NCBI GenBank assembly: GCA_002427885.1
Contig: DIZI01000025.1
Coordinates: 62,001 to 126,000 of the forward strand
Direction: 5' to 3'
Origin: Paludibacter sp. UBA6032
GTDB lineage: Bacteria; Bacteroidota; Bacteroidia; Bacteroidales; Paludibacteraceae
Length of the DNA: 64,000 bases
Each line of letters begins with the position of its first letter. Position 1 is the stretch's first letter. Shown here in pieces: positions 8,162-16,879 of the stretch. The position numbers and the translations under genes are program-made. The notes under the pieces were generated by a model, which saw nothing but the letters and a program-made list of their open reading frames with translations, ran no database searches and was not told where the DNA came from.

Positions 8162-8189
8162 AATCCGTCACGTCATTGAATTGTAGATT

Positions 8190-9791
8190 ATGCATTCTAT
8201 TTTCCGTTTATCACTCTCCGCATTTTGTTTTTGCATACTGGGCTGTTCTACTACGCCTCAAAAATTAAAAATTGCCGAAAAAGTCATGGAAACCGCTCCC
8301 GATTCGGCCCTTCACTTATTGCAACAACTACAACCCAATAAATTTCATTCTAATGGTGACCGTGCATTGTATGGTTTACTCCTTTTTCAGGCATTTGACA
8401 AAAACTCATTACCTTTAAAGCCTGATACGTTGATTAATTATTCATTAAATTATTACCAAAATAATAATGACAGACAACGGCTAGCGAACTGTTATTTCTT
8501 CAAAGGGAGAATGTATAAATCCTTACATCGTTACGAGGAGGCAACAATCGAATATATTAATGCATTAGATTGCCTGAATGACAAAAAAGACGATACCTTA
8601 TTAGGGAAAATTTATAGTGATATGGGGGATATTTGTTTTTTTCAAGACGATTATTTAGACTCTCGCAAAAAATATCAACTAGCTGTTGATTGTTTTAAAA
8701 AAGCAGGTAAAAATATTGATGCCGGTTACAAATCATTAGACATTGGCCGGACTTATTATGCTGTAAAAGACTATAAAACGGCACAAAAATATTTTCATAA
8801 AGCCTTATATCAAACCACAGATTCCTTATTATGTGGTTCGGCATTTCAGGAAATTGGGGTTATTTATTTTTGGACCAAACATTACGATTCAGCTCAATAC
8901 TACCTCCGGAAAAGTATGCAATTCCCATCTATAGGATATAATTTTGCAGTAAGATCATATATTTTGTCTGATTCATATTATAATACCCAACAATATGATT
9001 CCGCCTATCTGTATGCAGCAAAGGCCGTAAAACAACCATCAAATTTTTATACGAAGCGTGAATGTTACCGAATTCTGGTCAATATAGAGTATCTCAGAAA
9101 AGACTTAAAGCTTATGGGTAAATATATGGTTAAATATCAGGCTTTGACTGAATCTATCCGTAAAATAGAATCCCAAACGAAATCCACCGTTCTGGAAACC
9201 ATGCATAAATCAACTGTGGATGCAACAAACTCAAAGTTTGAAAACAGGTTATTAGCCGGACTAGCCATATTAGTAATTGGATTAAGTGCATTATTATATT
9301 ACATATATCGCCGACGTACCAGGCAGGAAAATATTGCCATCGAAAAACAACATAATGAGCAAACTGAAAGTATATTAAAAGAGGAAATACTTAAACGTCG
9401 GAACGTTTTGTTGCATAAAATTGAAACATTAAAAACCGAACAAGCAGGTGAACGAAAAAAAGCTTTGCCATCGGAAAAGGAAATGATAGATAAAAGACTG
9501 TACGATCAAATCATCCGCTTTGACAATCCTGAAATATTTTTCAGGGAAATGGATTTAACTCTTAATAAGCTGGTTACCAAATTAAATTCACTTTATATCG
9601 GGATTACTCCTAAAGAAATGACCTGGTGCTGCCTGCACTTACTCCAAATCCCCAATCAGGATATTTTGCTGTTACTGAATTACAAGCCAGAAAGTTTGAA
9701 TAAATTGAAACAAAGGTTGGCAAAGAAGACTAAACTATCCAATGTTAATGAATTAAATGATTTCCTTCTAAAAATAATGTTCGATAAATAA
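8190..9791 (+). CDS. Lipoprotein-TPR-transmembrane-HTH regulator, copy 2
   Basis: 533-residue paralogue of the gene at 4741. It has a lipobox ILGC (Cys19), TPR-like repeats to about residue 330, a transmembrane helix at about 352-374, a basic coiled coil, and a C-terminal HTH-like domain (GITPKEMTWCCLHLLQIPNQ, then YKPESLNKLKQRL). The C-terminal 100 residues are nearly identical to those of copy 3, while the TPR part differs more. This is what one expects if copies 2 and 3 share DNA targets but sense different ligands. It has its own promoter and is probably monocistronic. Confidence 0.75.
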   Translation: MHSIFRLSLSAFCFCILGCSTTPQKLKIAEKVMETAPDSALHLLQQLQPNKFHSNGDRALYGLLLFQAFDKNSLPLKPDTLINYSLNYYQNNNDRQRLANCYFFKGRMYKSLHRYEEATIEYINALDCLNDKKDDTLLGKIYSDMGDICFFQDDYLDSRKKYQLAVDCFKKAGKNIDAGYKSLDIGRTYYAVKDYKTAQKYFHKALYQTTDSLLCGSAFQEIGVIYFWTKHYDSAQYYLRKSMQFPSIGYNFAVRSYILSDSYYNTQQYDSAYLYAAKAVKQPSNFYTKRECYRILVNIEYLRKDLKLMGKYMVKYQALTESIRKIESQTKSTVLETMHKSTVDATNSKFENRLLAGLAILVIGLSALLYYIYRRRTRQENIAIEKQHNEQTESILKEEILKRRNVLLHKIETLKTEQAGERKKALPSEKEMIDKRLYDQIIRFDNPEIFFREMDLTLNKLVTKLNSLYIGITPKEMTWCCLHLLQIPNQDILLLLNYKPESLNKLKQRLAKKTKLSNVNELNDFLLKIMFDK

Positions 9792-9891
9792 TTCCAATTT
9801 AATGGATTTTCCGATTAAACCATCCGCTTAATTGGAACTTCTACTCTACAATACCCGATATTCTAACTATGTTTATAGTTCAATAAAAGCA

Positions 9892-10014
9892 TGTCCGGCA
9901 TATTTTTCTTAAAAAACATATAACATATTGATTTAAAGCAATTATGAAAATTGAGTTGTCCGGCATTTTTAAGCTTTTATTTTTGGACTTTCACTGTCAT
10001 TTACCTACTTTAGC
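9892..10014 (+). promoter_or_regulatory. Promoter module B, duplicate of module A without a gene
   Basis: TGTCCGGCA repeats start at 9892 and 9957. TTTG is at 9982-9985 and TACTTTAGC at 10006-10014, with a 20-base spacer. Geometry matches module A at 6407-6528 almost to the base. No coding sequence follows for 580 bases, so it may be a relic or may drive a non-coding RNA. Confidence 0.55.
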
Positions 10015-10142
10015 GCCACAAAACAATATATTTTAGATTAACATTTATCTTTAGTCCAAAACAGGAACTTCTGTTTGAATTAAAAAAATCAATTCTGAAA
10101 ATCTAAACAGACCTTGACATTTCAAACCTGCTAATTTCTATA

Positions 10143-10267
10143 AAGCAAGCGGTACAGTCAGAAAATTGAGTATGTAGTAGTGAACAATGATATTTTTCCT
10201 CCCGACCTAAACCTTCAAGAGGAACAAATCTGACTCGAAATTTTGCACTGATTGTACCGCTCTGCTT
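10143..10267. repeat. Imperfect inverted-repeat element, copy 2
   Basis: The left arm AAGCAAGCGGTACAGTCAG (10143-10161) is matched by an inverted right arm at 10248-10267, whose complement reads AAGCAGAGCGGTACAATCAG. The arms differ by one gap and one or two bases, and the interior of about 86 bases has no ORF. T-rich sequence follows the right arm, so it could also help terminate a transcript from module B. Confidence 0.55.
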
Positions 10268-10510
10268 TTTATTTCATTTTATTATATCAGCTCTTCTTTT
10301 TATCTTCAAAGAAAGGTATACTAAGATAAATTCTGCATTAAAATTCATTTCTATATTTTCAATTTCCCCTACCGTCCACCCTGATAAGACGCACATAAAT
10401 TAGTTATCCAAAAAAGTTACGCTTTCCATTCATTACGAATAGATTATTCGAGCTAGTTACTTTTCTTCTCAAATGAAGTTCCAGAAAACTATATAACAAA
10501 TTTAATTTTG

Positions 10511-10519
10511 TAATTTTGC
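10511..10519 (+). promoter_or_regulatory. Promoter -7 element for TPR-HTH copy 3
   Basis: TAATTTTGC matches TAnnTTTGC and lies 76 bases before the start codon at 10596. Confidence 0.5.
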
Positions 10520-10595
10520 GGTTCAAACCTCTTAATCGCCAGAAGACAGCATAACGATCTAAGAAAAATACTTGTACATCCCTTAATTACGAATT

Positions 10596-12197
10596 ATGAA
10601 TTTCTATTTTCGTGTTTTTCTTCCGGTATTTTGCCTCTGGTTAGCCGGTTGTTCGGTTGTTCCAAATAAATTGAAGACTGCAGAAGAAATAATGGAAGTT
10701 CATCCCGATTCGGCCTTGCATATCTTACAACAAATCCATCCTGATAAAATACTGAATGAATCGAACCGGGCTTTATATGGTTTGTTGCTTTATCAGGCTC
10801 TGGATAAAAACGATAAGAAGTTACAATCCGATTCATTGATTGATTTCTCAATAAATTATTACCTCAATCATAACGACGAAATTCATTTGGCAAAAAGCTA
10901 TTTTATCAAAGCCAGAAAGTATAATATTGCTCAATGCTACGATGAAGCGACTAGTCTGTACTTAAAATCATTAGATTATCTTCAAAAGAAAAATGACTTT
11001 GCGTTAATGGGTAAAATCTATTCCGACTTGGGGGATATAAACGCGATACAGATTAATTACAAAGAATCTCTGAATAAATACCGATACTCACTTGATTATT
11101 ATCATCGTGCGGGAAAGAAAACAGATGCCAATTATGTAAATATTAGCATTGGTAGAACATATAGGTTCGAAAAAAAATATAAAACTGCTCTGCGTTTTTA
11201 TAGTAAAGTAATTGCACAAACAAATGATTCAATTTTATTTGGAGTGGCTTTGCAGGAAATTGGGATTAATTATTTTTGGATGAAACAATATGATTCTGCT
11301 CAGTATTATCTTCGAAAGAGTTTGCTTTATCCTTACAGAAGCACAAACTACGCTATTAGATGTTATATTCTGTCCGATGTATTATTTAATATGGGGAAAT
11401 ATGATTCGTCCCGTATTTATGCTTTAGATGCGCTGAAACATCCATCGAATTTTTTCGCTCAACGGGAATGTTACCGTATTCTGGTCAATATTGAGTATCT
11501 GCGAAAAGATATAAAACAGATGGGTAAATACATGACTAAATATCAATCTTATACTGATTCCGTACGCAAAATAGAATCCCAAACAAAGTCGAGTGTATTG
11601 GAAACTATACATAAATCGTCTCAGGAAGCGAGCAATTCAAAACTGGAGAACAGGCTGATTGTTGGACTAATCCTTTTAGTAGTAGTATTTAGCTCTTTAT
11701 TTTATTATTTATATCGCAAACGGACTAAACGGGAAAAAGTTTTTATTGAAAAACAATACAATGAACATGAAGACAGGACCCGAAGAGAAGAAATATTTAA
11801 GCGTCAGAACGTTTTATTACATAAAATTGAATCACTTAAAACCGAACAGGCTGAAGTCCGTAAAAAAATTACGCCATCGGAAAAGGAAATGATGGATAGA
11901 AGACTGTACGATCAGTTAATCAGGTTTGATAATCCGGAAATATTTTTCAGGGAAATGGATTTGACTCTCAACAACCTGGTTACCAAATTAAATTCACTTT
12001 ATATCGGAATTACGCCAAAAGAAATGACTTGGTGCTGCCTGTATTTACTACAAATTCCAAATCAGGATGTTTTGATGTTGCTGAATTACAAATCCGAAAG
12101 TTTGAATAAATTAAAACAACGGTTGGCAAAGAAAACTAAATTATCGAACGTTACTGAATTGTATGATTTCCTTTTCAAAATAATGATTGAAAAATAA
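10596..12197 (+). CDS. Lipoprotein-TPR-transmembrane-HTH regulator, copy 3
   Basis: 533 residues, colinear with copy 2: lipobox LAGC (Cys19), TPR-like repeats, a transmembrane helix near 352-374 (LIVGLILLVVVF), a coiled coil with many Lys/Arg/Glu, and a C-terminal HTH-like domain (GITPKEMTWCCLYLLQIPNQ, then YKSESLNKLKQRL). The conserved Cys-Cys pair in the HTH region is present in all three copies. As a probable tandem duplicate of copy 2, it suggests repeated local amplification of a sensory regulator. Targets are unknown. Confidence 0.75.
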   Translation: MNFYFRVFLPVFCLWLAGCSVVPNKLKTAEEIMEVHPDSALHILQQIHPDKILNESNRALYGLLLYQALDKNDKKLQSDSLIDFSINYYLNHNDEIHLAKSYFIKARKYNIAQCYDEATSLYLKSLDYLQKKNDFALMGKIYSDLGDINAIQINYKESLNKYRYSLDYYHRAGKKTDANYVNISIGRTYRFEKKYKTALRFYSKVIAQTNDSILFGVALQEIGINYFWMKQYDSAQYYLRKSLLYPYRSTNYAIRCYILSDVLFNMGKYDSSRIYALDALKHPSNFFAQRECYRILVNIEYLRKDIKQMGKYMTKYQSYTDSVRKIESQTKSSVLETIHKSSQEASNSKLENRLIVGLILLVVVFSSLFYYLYRKRTKREKVFIEKQYNEHEDRTRREEIFKRQNVLLHKIESLKTEQAEVRKKITPSEKEMMDRRLYDQLIRFDNPEIFFREMDLTLNNLVTKLNSLYIGITPKEMTWCCLYLLQIPNQDVLMLLNYKSESLNKLKQRLAKKTKLSNVTELYDFLFKIMIEK

Positions 12198-12451
12198 ATC
12201 CTATCATTGAAACTACTCTTTTATAAACTACACTGTTTATTGCTATAAATCTTTTCTTAGCGACATTCCGTATATTGCATAAAACACAACTCCCATAAAT
12301 AACGGAGAACAAACCTGCAATTTATTGTTAATTAAAAAGATCTCTGAACAATAATTGACTTTTTAAAGCGTTCTTAACTTAATTATCTAAATAATCTATC
12401 TTACTGACTGATACTTAGAGAAACGATGTAGAATCTTTAAAAATTAATCTT

Positions 12452-13006
12452 ATGAGAGCTTTTCTGATTGCAACTGCTGTGTTTTTTATGTGTTTTCTTC
12501 ATTCCTTTGCGCAACAAAAAGTTGAAATGACCACTTCAATTTCCAATTCTAATCTTCAGGCAATATCGTTAGGAGTTGGGATTTCTCATGGTACAAGCTA
12601 TAATACAGGATTTGTGAGTTTCGGGTTTCTAAATGAATTTGGACTCGGTCAACGTACCAGCCTGATTTTAGGTGGAAATATCATCAATACGACTTATGAA
12701 ATTGGACCTCTAAATACTAATGTGGCTTATGGAATTCAAATTTCGATCCTCGCAGAAGGACGATGTTATCTATCGAATAAAAATAGTCTGTTAAACAAAG
12801 GTTGGTTTATTGGATTACCTTTAGAAATATTCAGTAGTAATTTTATGAATGCCACCCCTTTACTGGCACCTTCAATTGGTTACCGTTTATCTCTATTGAA
12901 CCGAATGCTTTTGGAAACCGCTGCAGGTATGGGTCTTTCCCTTCGGGATTTTAAAAGATTCGATGCGGTTCCTTACCTACGTTTAAAAGCCTGTTATGCA
13001 TTATAA
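12452..13006 (+). CDS. Secreted protein, probable small outer-membrane beta-barrel
   Basis: 184 residues with a signal peptide ending at SFAQ (about residue 21). The rest alternates short hydrophobic strands with Gly/Asn turns and ends in an aromatic/hydrophobic strand (LRLKACYAL), consistent with an eight-stranded outer-membrane barrel of the OmpW/PorT-like kind. I do not recognise a specific family. It stands alone after the third TPR-HTH gene, with a 250-base AT-rich leader and no neighbour to suggest a role. Confidence 0.6.
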   Translation: MRAFLIATAVFFMCFLHSFAQQKVEMTTSISNSNLQAISLGVGISHGTSYNTGFVSFGFLNEFGLGQRTSLILGGNIINTTYEIGPLNTNVAYGIQISILAEGRCYLSNKNSLLNKGWFIGLPLEIFSSNFMNATPLLAPSIGYRLSLLNRMLLETAAGMGLSLRDFKRFDAVPYLRLKACYAL

Positions 13007-13212
13007 TGAGAAAATCTAAAGTTGGCTATCAGCTTCTTTTCGTACAATCTTTCTTTATCGGCTGCGTGCGCTACGGAGTTGTAGAAATACCTTTAAAAGT
13101 TGATCTTAAAAACAAAATTAATCTTTTCTTGTTGTCTTTCCAGAATATTACGATTAGTAAGGACTAGTGCATTGGAGATTTTAATGTAATCTCAACGATA
13201 TTTTTTATCAAA

Positions 13213-13977
13213 TTAATTTCTTTCTTCAACAAAGATTTTGTTTTCCTTTATGTAATAGGAGGATTTAAGAATAACGAACAACTTCGTAATCTCATTAATT
13301 ATTGCCTGAATAAAAATTTGTTGGTCCTTACTAATATCATCAACCGGCAGAACACACGAAACAATGATATTTAGATTCTTGGGGTTGGAAACAATTGATG
13401 TACAGGATAATATCAGTTGATTTTCGACTATCATTTTATTACTAACGTGAGGATAGTTTGAAGTAAATCCGTACCTTTGTTCAAAGTGCTCACTGATGGT
13501 ATGTTGGGTATTGCTATTGATTATCCTGATTAAAACCCAATCTGAATTTACAATTCCGAGAATCCGTTCAGCAAAGAAAATATAGGTTTTTTTTAAATCG
13601 GCTTTAGTGGCCGGATATTCGCTGATACTATTAAAAATTGAATTTATTTCCTGAATTTGAACATTCAAGATGCCAATATAATGATCCGACTCTTGTAATC
13701 TGTTTTCAACGGACTTTTTATCTTTATTGATTTTATTAATAAGTTCCTTGTGCAAGCTAACTTCACGTTTATATAAATTAAAAATTAAGATGCTCAGAAT
13801 AAATAAAATGGCAACAAGTGAACCTTCTACCGTTTCTTCTTCAATAATAAATTTTTCCGTTATATGTAACGGTCCTTTAATGAGAGTGGGGATATAAATT
13901 ATAATAGCAAATAAAATCAGAAAGAGTATTAAATATAGAATTTGAAGAAACGAAGGATGAAAGTTTAGTTTTCTCAT
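13213..13977 (-). CDS. Two-span membrane protein with coiled coil and possible GAF-like domain
   Basis: 254 residues. Two hydrophobic helices near the N-terminus (about 10-30 and 48-66) are followed by a charged coiled coil (about 70-110). The C-terminal domain of about 130 residues (ERILGIVNSDWVLIRIIN, then IFIQAIINEITKLFVIL) has an alternating strand/helix pattern that could be GAF-like. There is no kinase, cyclase or HTH part. It may be a sensory or signalling accessory protein; I do not recognise the family. Transcribed alone on the minus strand, after argH. Confidence 0.5.
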   Translation of the reverse strand: MRKLNFHPSFLQILYLILFLILFAIIIYIPTLIKGPLHITEKFIIEEETVEGSLVAILFILSILIFNLYKREVSLHKELINKINKDKKSVENRLQESDHYIGILNVQIQEINSIFNSISEYPATKADLKKTYIFFAERILGIVNSDWVLIRIINSNTQHTISEHFEQRYGFTSNYPHVSNKMIVENQLILSCTSIVSNPKNLNIIVSCVLPVDDISKDQQIFIQAIINEITKLFVILKSSYYIKENKIFVEERN

Positions 13978-14091
13978 AATACTTTTGAGTATAGTATTTG
14001 AAATATACCATCTTCAGTTGCAACTATGCGGTAGGATATGAAGCCGGCAATTATTTCAATAAATAGTTTGATTGAGCAGTAAAAATAGTGA

Positions 14092-14134
14092 TTTGATAAA
14101 GAATATGTGTAAAAACATATTGATTTTTATCAAA
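14092..14134 (-). terminator. Long hairpin downstream of argH
   Basis: Outer arms TTTGATAAA / TTTATCAAA (9 bases) and inner arms AATATGT / ACATATT (7 bases) form one long interrupted stem. On the minus strand a short T-run follows soon after. It lies 43 bases past the argH stop codon and probably ends that transcript. Confidence 0.55.
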
Positions 14135-14176
14135 TATTCATCCTGCTTAAAAGTATTTAGCGAGAAAACAGACAAA

Positions 14177-15511
14177 TTATAAAAGTAGACCTTTTTCAGC
14201 TTTACGAACTTTATCAAAAGTAAACTGAGCAACGACTTCATTCTTGTACATACAAATTTCATCATTGTACAGGTTACTAATACTCCCTTCATGGGTATGG
14301 TTCACTACTTTATTTGGTTTAAAGTTTCCGGCTTCAATTTCCAAACCCACTTGCTTGTAAGCATCACGGAAAGGCATACCTTCGAGAGTCAACCGATTCA
14401 CTTCTTCCACGCTGAACAGGTAATCGTAGCGAGAATCGTTTAGAATTTCCGTATTAACTTCCACCTGAGCCATCATCATAGCTGTCACTTCCAGGCAATC
14501 TGTCAGTTCGGCAAAAGCCGGCACAAAGACTTCCTTGATAATTTGCAGATCGCGAAAATAACCTGATGGCAAATTATTGGTTATCATCATTATTTGTTGC
14601 GGTAGCGATTGCAGTTTATTGCACTTGGCACGAGTCAGTTCGAACACATCCGGATTCTTCTTGTGAGGCATGATACTTGAACCTGTGGTAAATTCATCGG
14701 GCAAACGAATAAAACCAAAATTCTGAGAAGTGTACAAACAAGCATCAAAAGCTAATTTTGCTACTGTTGCAGCCACACTTGCCAGTGCGTTTGCCACAGT
14801 GCGTTCCATTTTACCACGACCCATTTGTGCATACACCACGTTGTAATTCATGCTGTCGAACCCCAGTAAATCTGTTGTCAACTGGCGGTTGAGTGGAAAG
14901 GAAGAACCATAGCCTGCAGCCGAACCCAGCGGATTGCGGTTGGTTATTTTCCATGCTGAAAGTAAAAGTTGTAAATCGTCTGCCAGACTTTCAGCATATG
15001 CACCAAACCAAAGTCCGAAAGACGAAGGCATAGCCACCTGTAAATGAGTATAACCCGGCAACAGAACTTCTTTATAGCGGTTACTTTGTGAAATAAGAAC
15101 ATCAAACAAACCGGAAACAGCCTTAACTGTTTTTTCGATTTCTGCACGGGCAAAAAGCTTTAAATCAAGCAACACCTGATCATTACGCGAACGCCCACTA
15201 TGAATTTTTTTGCCAATATCGCCCAATTTTCGGGTTAATAATAGCTCAACCTGCGAATGTACATCCTCCACACCTGCTTCAATTTCGAACTGTCCACTTT
15301 CGGCAATTTGGTAAATATTTTTCAATTCATCCAACAGCTGCTTTAATTCATTGGTTTGCAATAATCCTACAGATTCCAACATGCGGATATGAGCCATGGA
15401 ACCCAAGACATCATATTTTGCCAGAAACACATCTATTTCTCGGTCACGACCAACAGTAAAAGCTTCAATTTTAGCATTTACCTGCGTACTTTTTTCCCAG
15501 AGTTTTTTCAT
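14177..15511 (-). CDS. argH: Argininosuccinate lyase
   Basis: Cytosolic enzyme cleaving argininosuccinate to arginine and fumarate. The 444 residues fit the family. The fumarase-superfamily signature GSSIMPHKKNPD occurs near residue 281, and the substrate-binding segments GRSRNDQVLLDLKLF and TGRD-like N-terminal residues are also visible. It is the last gene of a pyrE-SRPBCC-argH run on the minus strand, so arginine and pyrimidine synthesis are linked here. The start codon lies 14 bases after an arm of the C/G-rich inverted repeat at 15525-15667. That arm is open in the same frame but has no start codon. Confidence 0.96.
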   Translation of the reverse strand: MKKLWEKSTQVNAKIEAFTVGRDREIDVFLAKYDVLGSMAHIRMLESVGLLQTNELKQLLDELKNIYQIAESGQFEIEAGVEDVHSQVELLLTRKLGDIGKKIHSGRSRNDQVLLDLKLFARAEIEKTVKAVSGLFDVLISQSNRYKEVLLPGYTHLQVAMPSSFGLWFGAYAESLADDLQLLLSAWKITNRNPLGSAAGYGSSFPLNRQLTTDLLGFDSMNYNVVYAQMGRGKMERTVANALASVAATVAKLAFDACLYTSQNFGFIRLPDEFTTGSSIMPHKKNPDVFELTRAKCNKLQSLPQQIMMITNNLPSGYFRDLQIIKEVFVPAFAELTDCLEVTAMMMAQVEVNTEILNDSRYDYLFSVEEVNRLTLEGMPFRDAYKQVGLEIEAGNFKPNKVVNHTHEGSISNLYNDEICMYKNEVVAQFTFDKVRKAEKGLLL

Positions 15512-15524
15512 ATCAATAAAACTA

Positions 15525-15667
15525 CCCCTAACCCCTAAAGAGGAATTAAGCTACTTGTATCTCTTAATTCTTTTAGATATTTAGTTATTAGAGCGTTATA
15601 ATTATTAAACAAAACCTTCATTTAAGTGCTAAACCAATATTCCCCTTTAGGGGTTAGGGGTTAACCC
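15525..15667. repeat. C/G-rich inverted repeat pair at the SRPBCC-argH junction
   Basis: One arm (15525-15547) begins CCCCTAACCCCTAAAG; the other (15639-15667) is its inverse, TTCCCCTTTAGGGGTTAGGG. The 91 bases between them fill the gap before argH. The upstream arm encodes the last residues and the stop codon (TPNP-stop) of the SRPBCC protein. Related pairs lie at 35091-35288, 46494-46624 and 59135-59260. Confidence 0.85.
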
Positions 15668-16069
15668 TTTAACCAACAAATCCGCCACCTTATTGATACC
15701 TTCCTTCAGTTTTTTGTCCACCATCATTTTTATCATCATGGGCAATTCAGCCTTCAGGGTCAACTTCATTGCAGTTTTATTCTCTTCTGTTTGTTTCAAC
15801 TGAACCCACACACTCAGTTGAACCGGTGCATTTTCGGAATTCAGCTTAATGGTTTTGAAAGGTTCACGTTCCACCACCCTGAATCCAATTTTACCGATGC
15901 CATCAATCCCAAAACTACAACTATCGGTATCAAAAATAAGGTCTTTGATCTTGTCGGTTTCCGGTGACTTATTCTGAAGTTCTTTTAAATTGTTCAGGTC
16001 GCTTAATTTATTAAAAACCACTTCCTCGTTCGAAGAAATGGTTTTTATATCGCTTTCATAAGTTGTCAT
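15647..16069 (-). CDS. SRPBCC (START/polyketide-cyclase-like) domain protein
   Basis: 140-residue cytosolic protein of the SRPBCC fold: N-terminal strand with TISSNEEVVFNKLSDLNNL, a central beta-sheet, and a long C-terminal helix (MIKMMVDKKLKEGINKVADLLV). Members bind hydrophobic ligands; the ligand here is unknown. It is wedged between pyrE and argH, an arrangement I associate with Bacteroidales. Its C-terminal TPNP and stop codon come from the C/G-rich repeat, so the native end may have been overwritten. Confidence 0.8.
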   Translation of the reverse strand: MTTYESDIKTISSNEEVVFNKLSDLNNLKELQNKSPETDKIKDLIFDTDSCSFGIDGIGKIGFRVVEREPFKTIKLNSENAPVQLSVWVQLKQTEENKTAMKLTLKAELPMMIKMMVDKKLKEGINKVADLLVKGLTPNP

Positions 16070-16074
16070 TTTTT

Positions 16075-16112
16075 TATTTACAATTTATCAATTTACAATT
16101 TACAATTTATAC
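16075..16112. repeat. Short AT-rich tandem repeat between pyrE and the SRPBCC gene
   Basis: ATTTACAATTTA-type units are repeated with small changes. A similar stretch occurs near 29060-29085. This is a simple low-complexity spacer in an operon gap. Confidence 0.5.
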
Positions 16113-16144
16113 TTGTAAACTGTTAAGTAAACAATCTGAATCTT

Positions 16145-16783
16145 TTAAAGTTCAGTCCTCCAGACAGCAGGATTTTTACGCCACTCCTGTAGCGTTTCAA
16201 TATCTTCTTCCGAAATATAGTTGGTAGCCAGGGCCTCACCTAAAACTGCATCGTAAGTACATAAAGTGGTCAATTTCACCTTGGCTTTTTTGAATTTTTG
16301 TTCGGCTATAGGGAATCCATAGGTAAAAATAGCCAACATCCCCAACACTTCCGAACTATCGTTGCGTATGGCTTCAACCGCTTTCAGACTGCTTCCGCCG
16401 GTTGAAATAAGATCTTCAATAACCACCACTTTTTGTTTCGGTTTTAAATCGCCTTCGATCATATTTTCCAGACCATGATCTTTTGGAGTAGGGCGAACGT
16501 ATACAAAGGGTAATCCCAGCGCATCGGCAACCAACGCACCTTGTGCAATTGCACCGGTGGCTACACCTGCAATAACCTGCACATCGGGATACATTTCAAG
16601 AATTATCCGGGCTAATTCAATTTTTATATAATTCCTAATCTGCGGGTACGACAATGTTTTGCGATTATCGCAATATATGGGGGATTTCCAACCGGATGCC
16701 CAGGTAAAGGGATTGTTGGGTTGTAATTTTATCGCTTTGATTTTAAGTAGCTTTTCAGCAACGTTTTTTTCTAAAGTTTTCAT
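16145..16783 (-). CDS. pyrE: Orotate phosphoribosyltransferase
   Basis: Cytosolic enzyme converting orotate and PRPP to orotidine monophosphate in pyrimidine synthesis. The 212 residues are typical. The PRPP-loop VVVIEDLISTGGSSLKAV is at about residues 119-136, and the orotate/PRPP segment VYVRPTPKDHGLENMIEG precedes it. It leads a minus-strand run with the SRPBCC gene and argH and has a recognisable promoter at 16849-16879. Confidence 0.97.
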   Translation of the reverse strand: MKTLEKNVAEKLLKIKAIKLQPNNPFTWASGWKSPIYCDNRKTLSYPQIRNYIKIELARIILEMYPDVQVIAGVATGAIAQGALVADALGLPFVYVRPTPKDHGLENMIEGDLKPKQKVVVIEDLISTGGSSLKAVEAIRNDSSEVLGMLAIFTYGFPIAEQKFKKAKVKLTTLCTYDAVLGEALATNYISEEDIETLQEWRKNPAVWRTEL

Positions 16784-16848
16784 TTTGAGTTATTTTTAAT
16801 CGCTAACATTTTAAAAATATAGTTAGTGAGGTTCAGTTCAATCAGACC

Positions 16849-16879
16849 ACAAAAGTACACAAACATGTTGAGACACAAA
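16849..16879 (-). promoter_or_regulatory. Promoter for pyrE
   Basis: On the minus strand, TTTG (16876-16879) is followed after 18 bases by TACTTTTGT (16849-16857), close to the Bacteroidota consensus and about 65 bases before the pyrE start. Confidence 0.65.

Larger units (their letters stand above)
9792..10595. other. Long intergenic region with orphan promoter module and inverted repeat
   Basis: Roughly 800 bases without a convincing ORF. Contents: a weak hairpin TTCCAATT/AATTGGAA (9792-9837) after copy 2; promoter module B (9892-10014); a gene-free stretch after that promoter; the inverted-repeat element at 10143-10267; and the -7 element of copy 3 at 10511. The order mirrors 6407-7128 but lacks the DUF3244-like coding sequence. 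Confidence 0.55.

Noticed and set aside
9792..9837. Terminator after TPR-HTH copy 2
   Set aside because: The 8-base arms are far apart (30 bases) and no T-run follows; kept only as a note in the intergenic entry.
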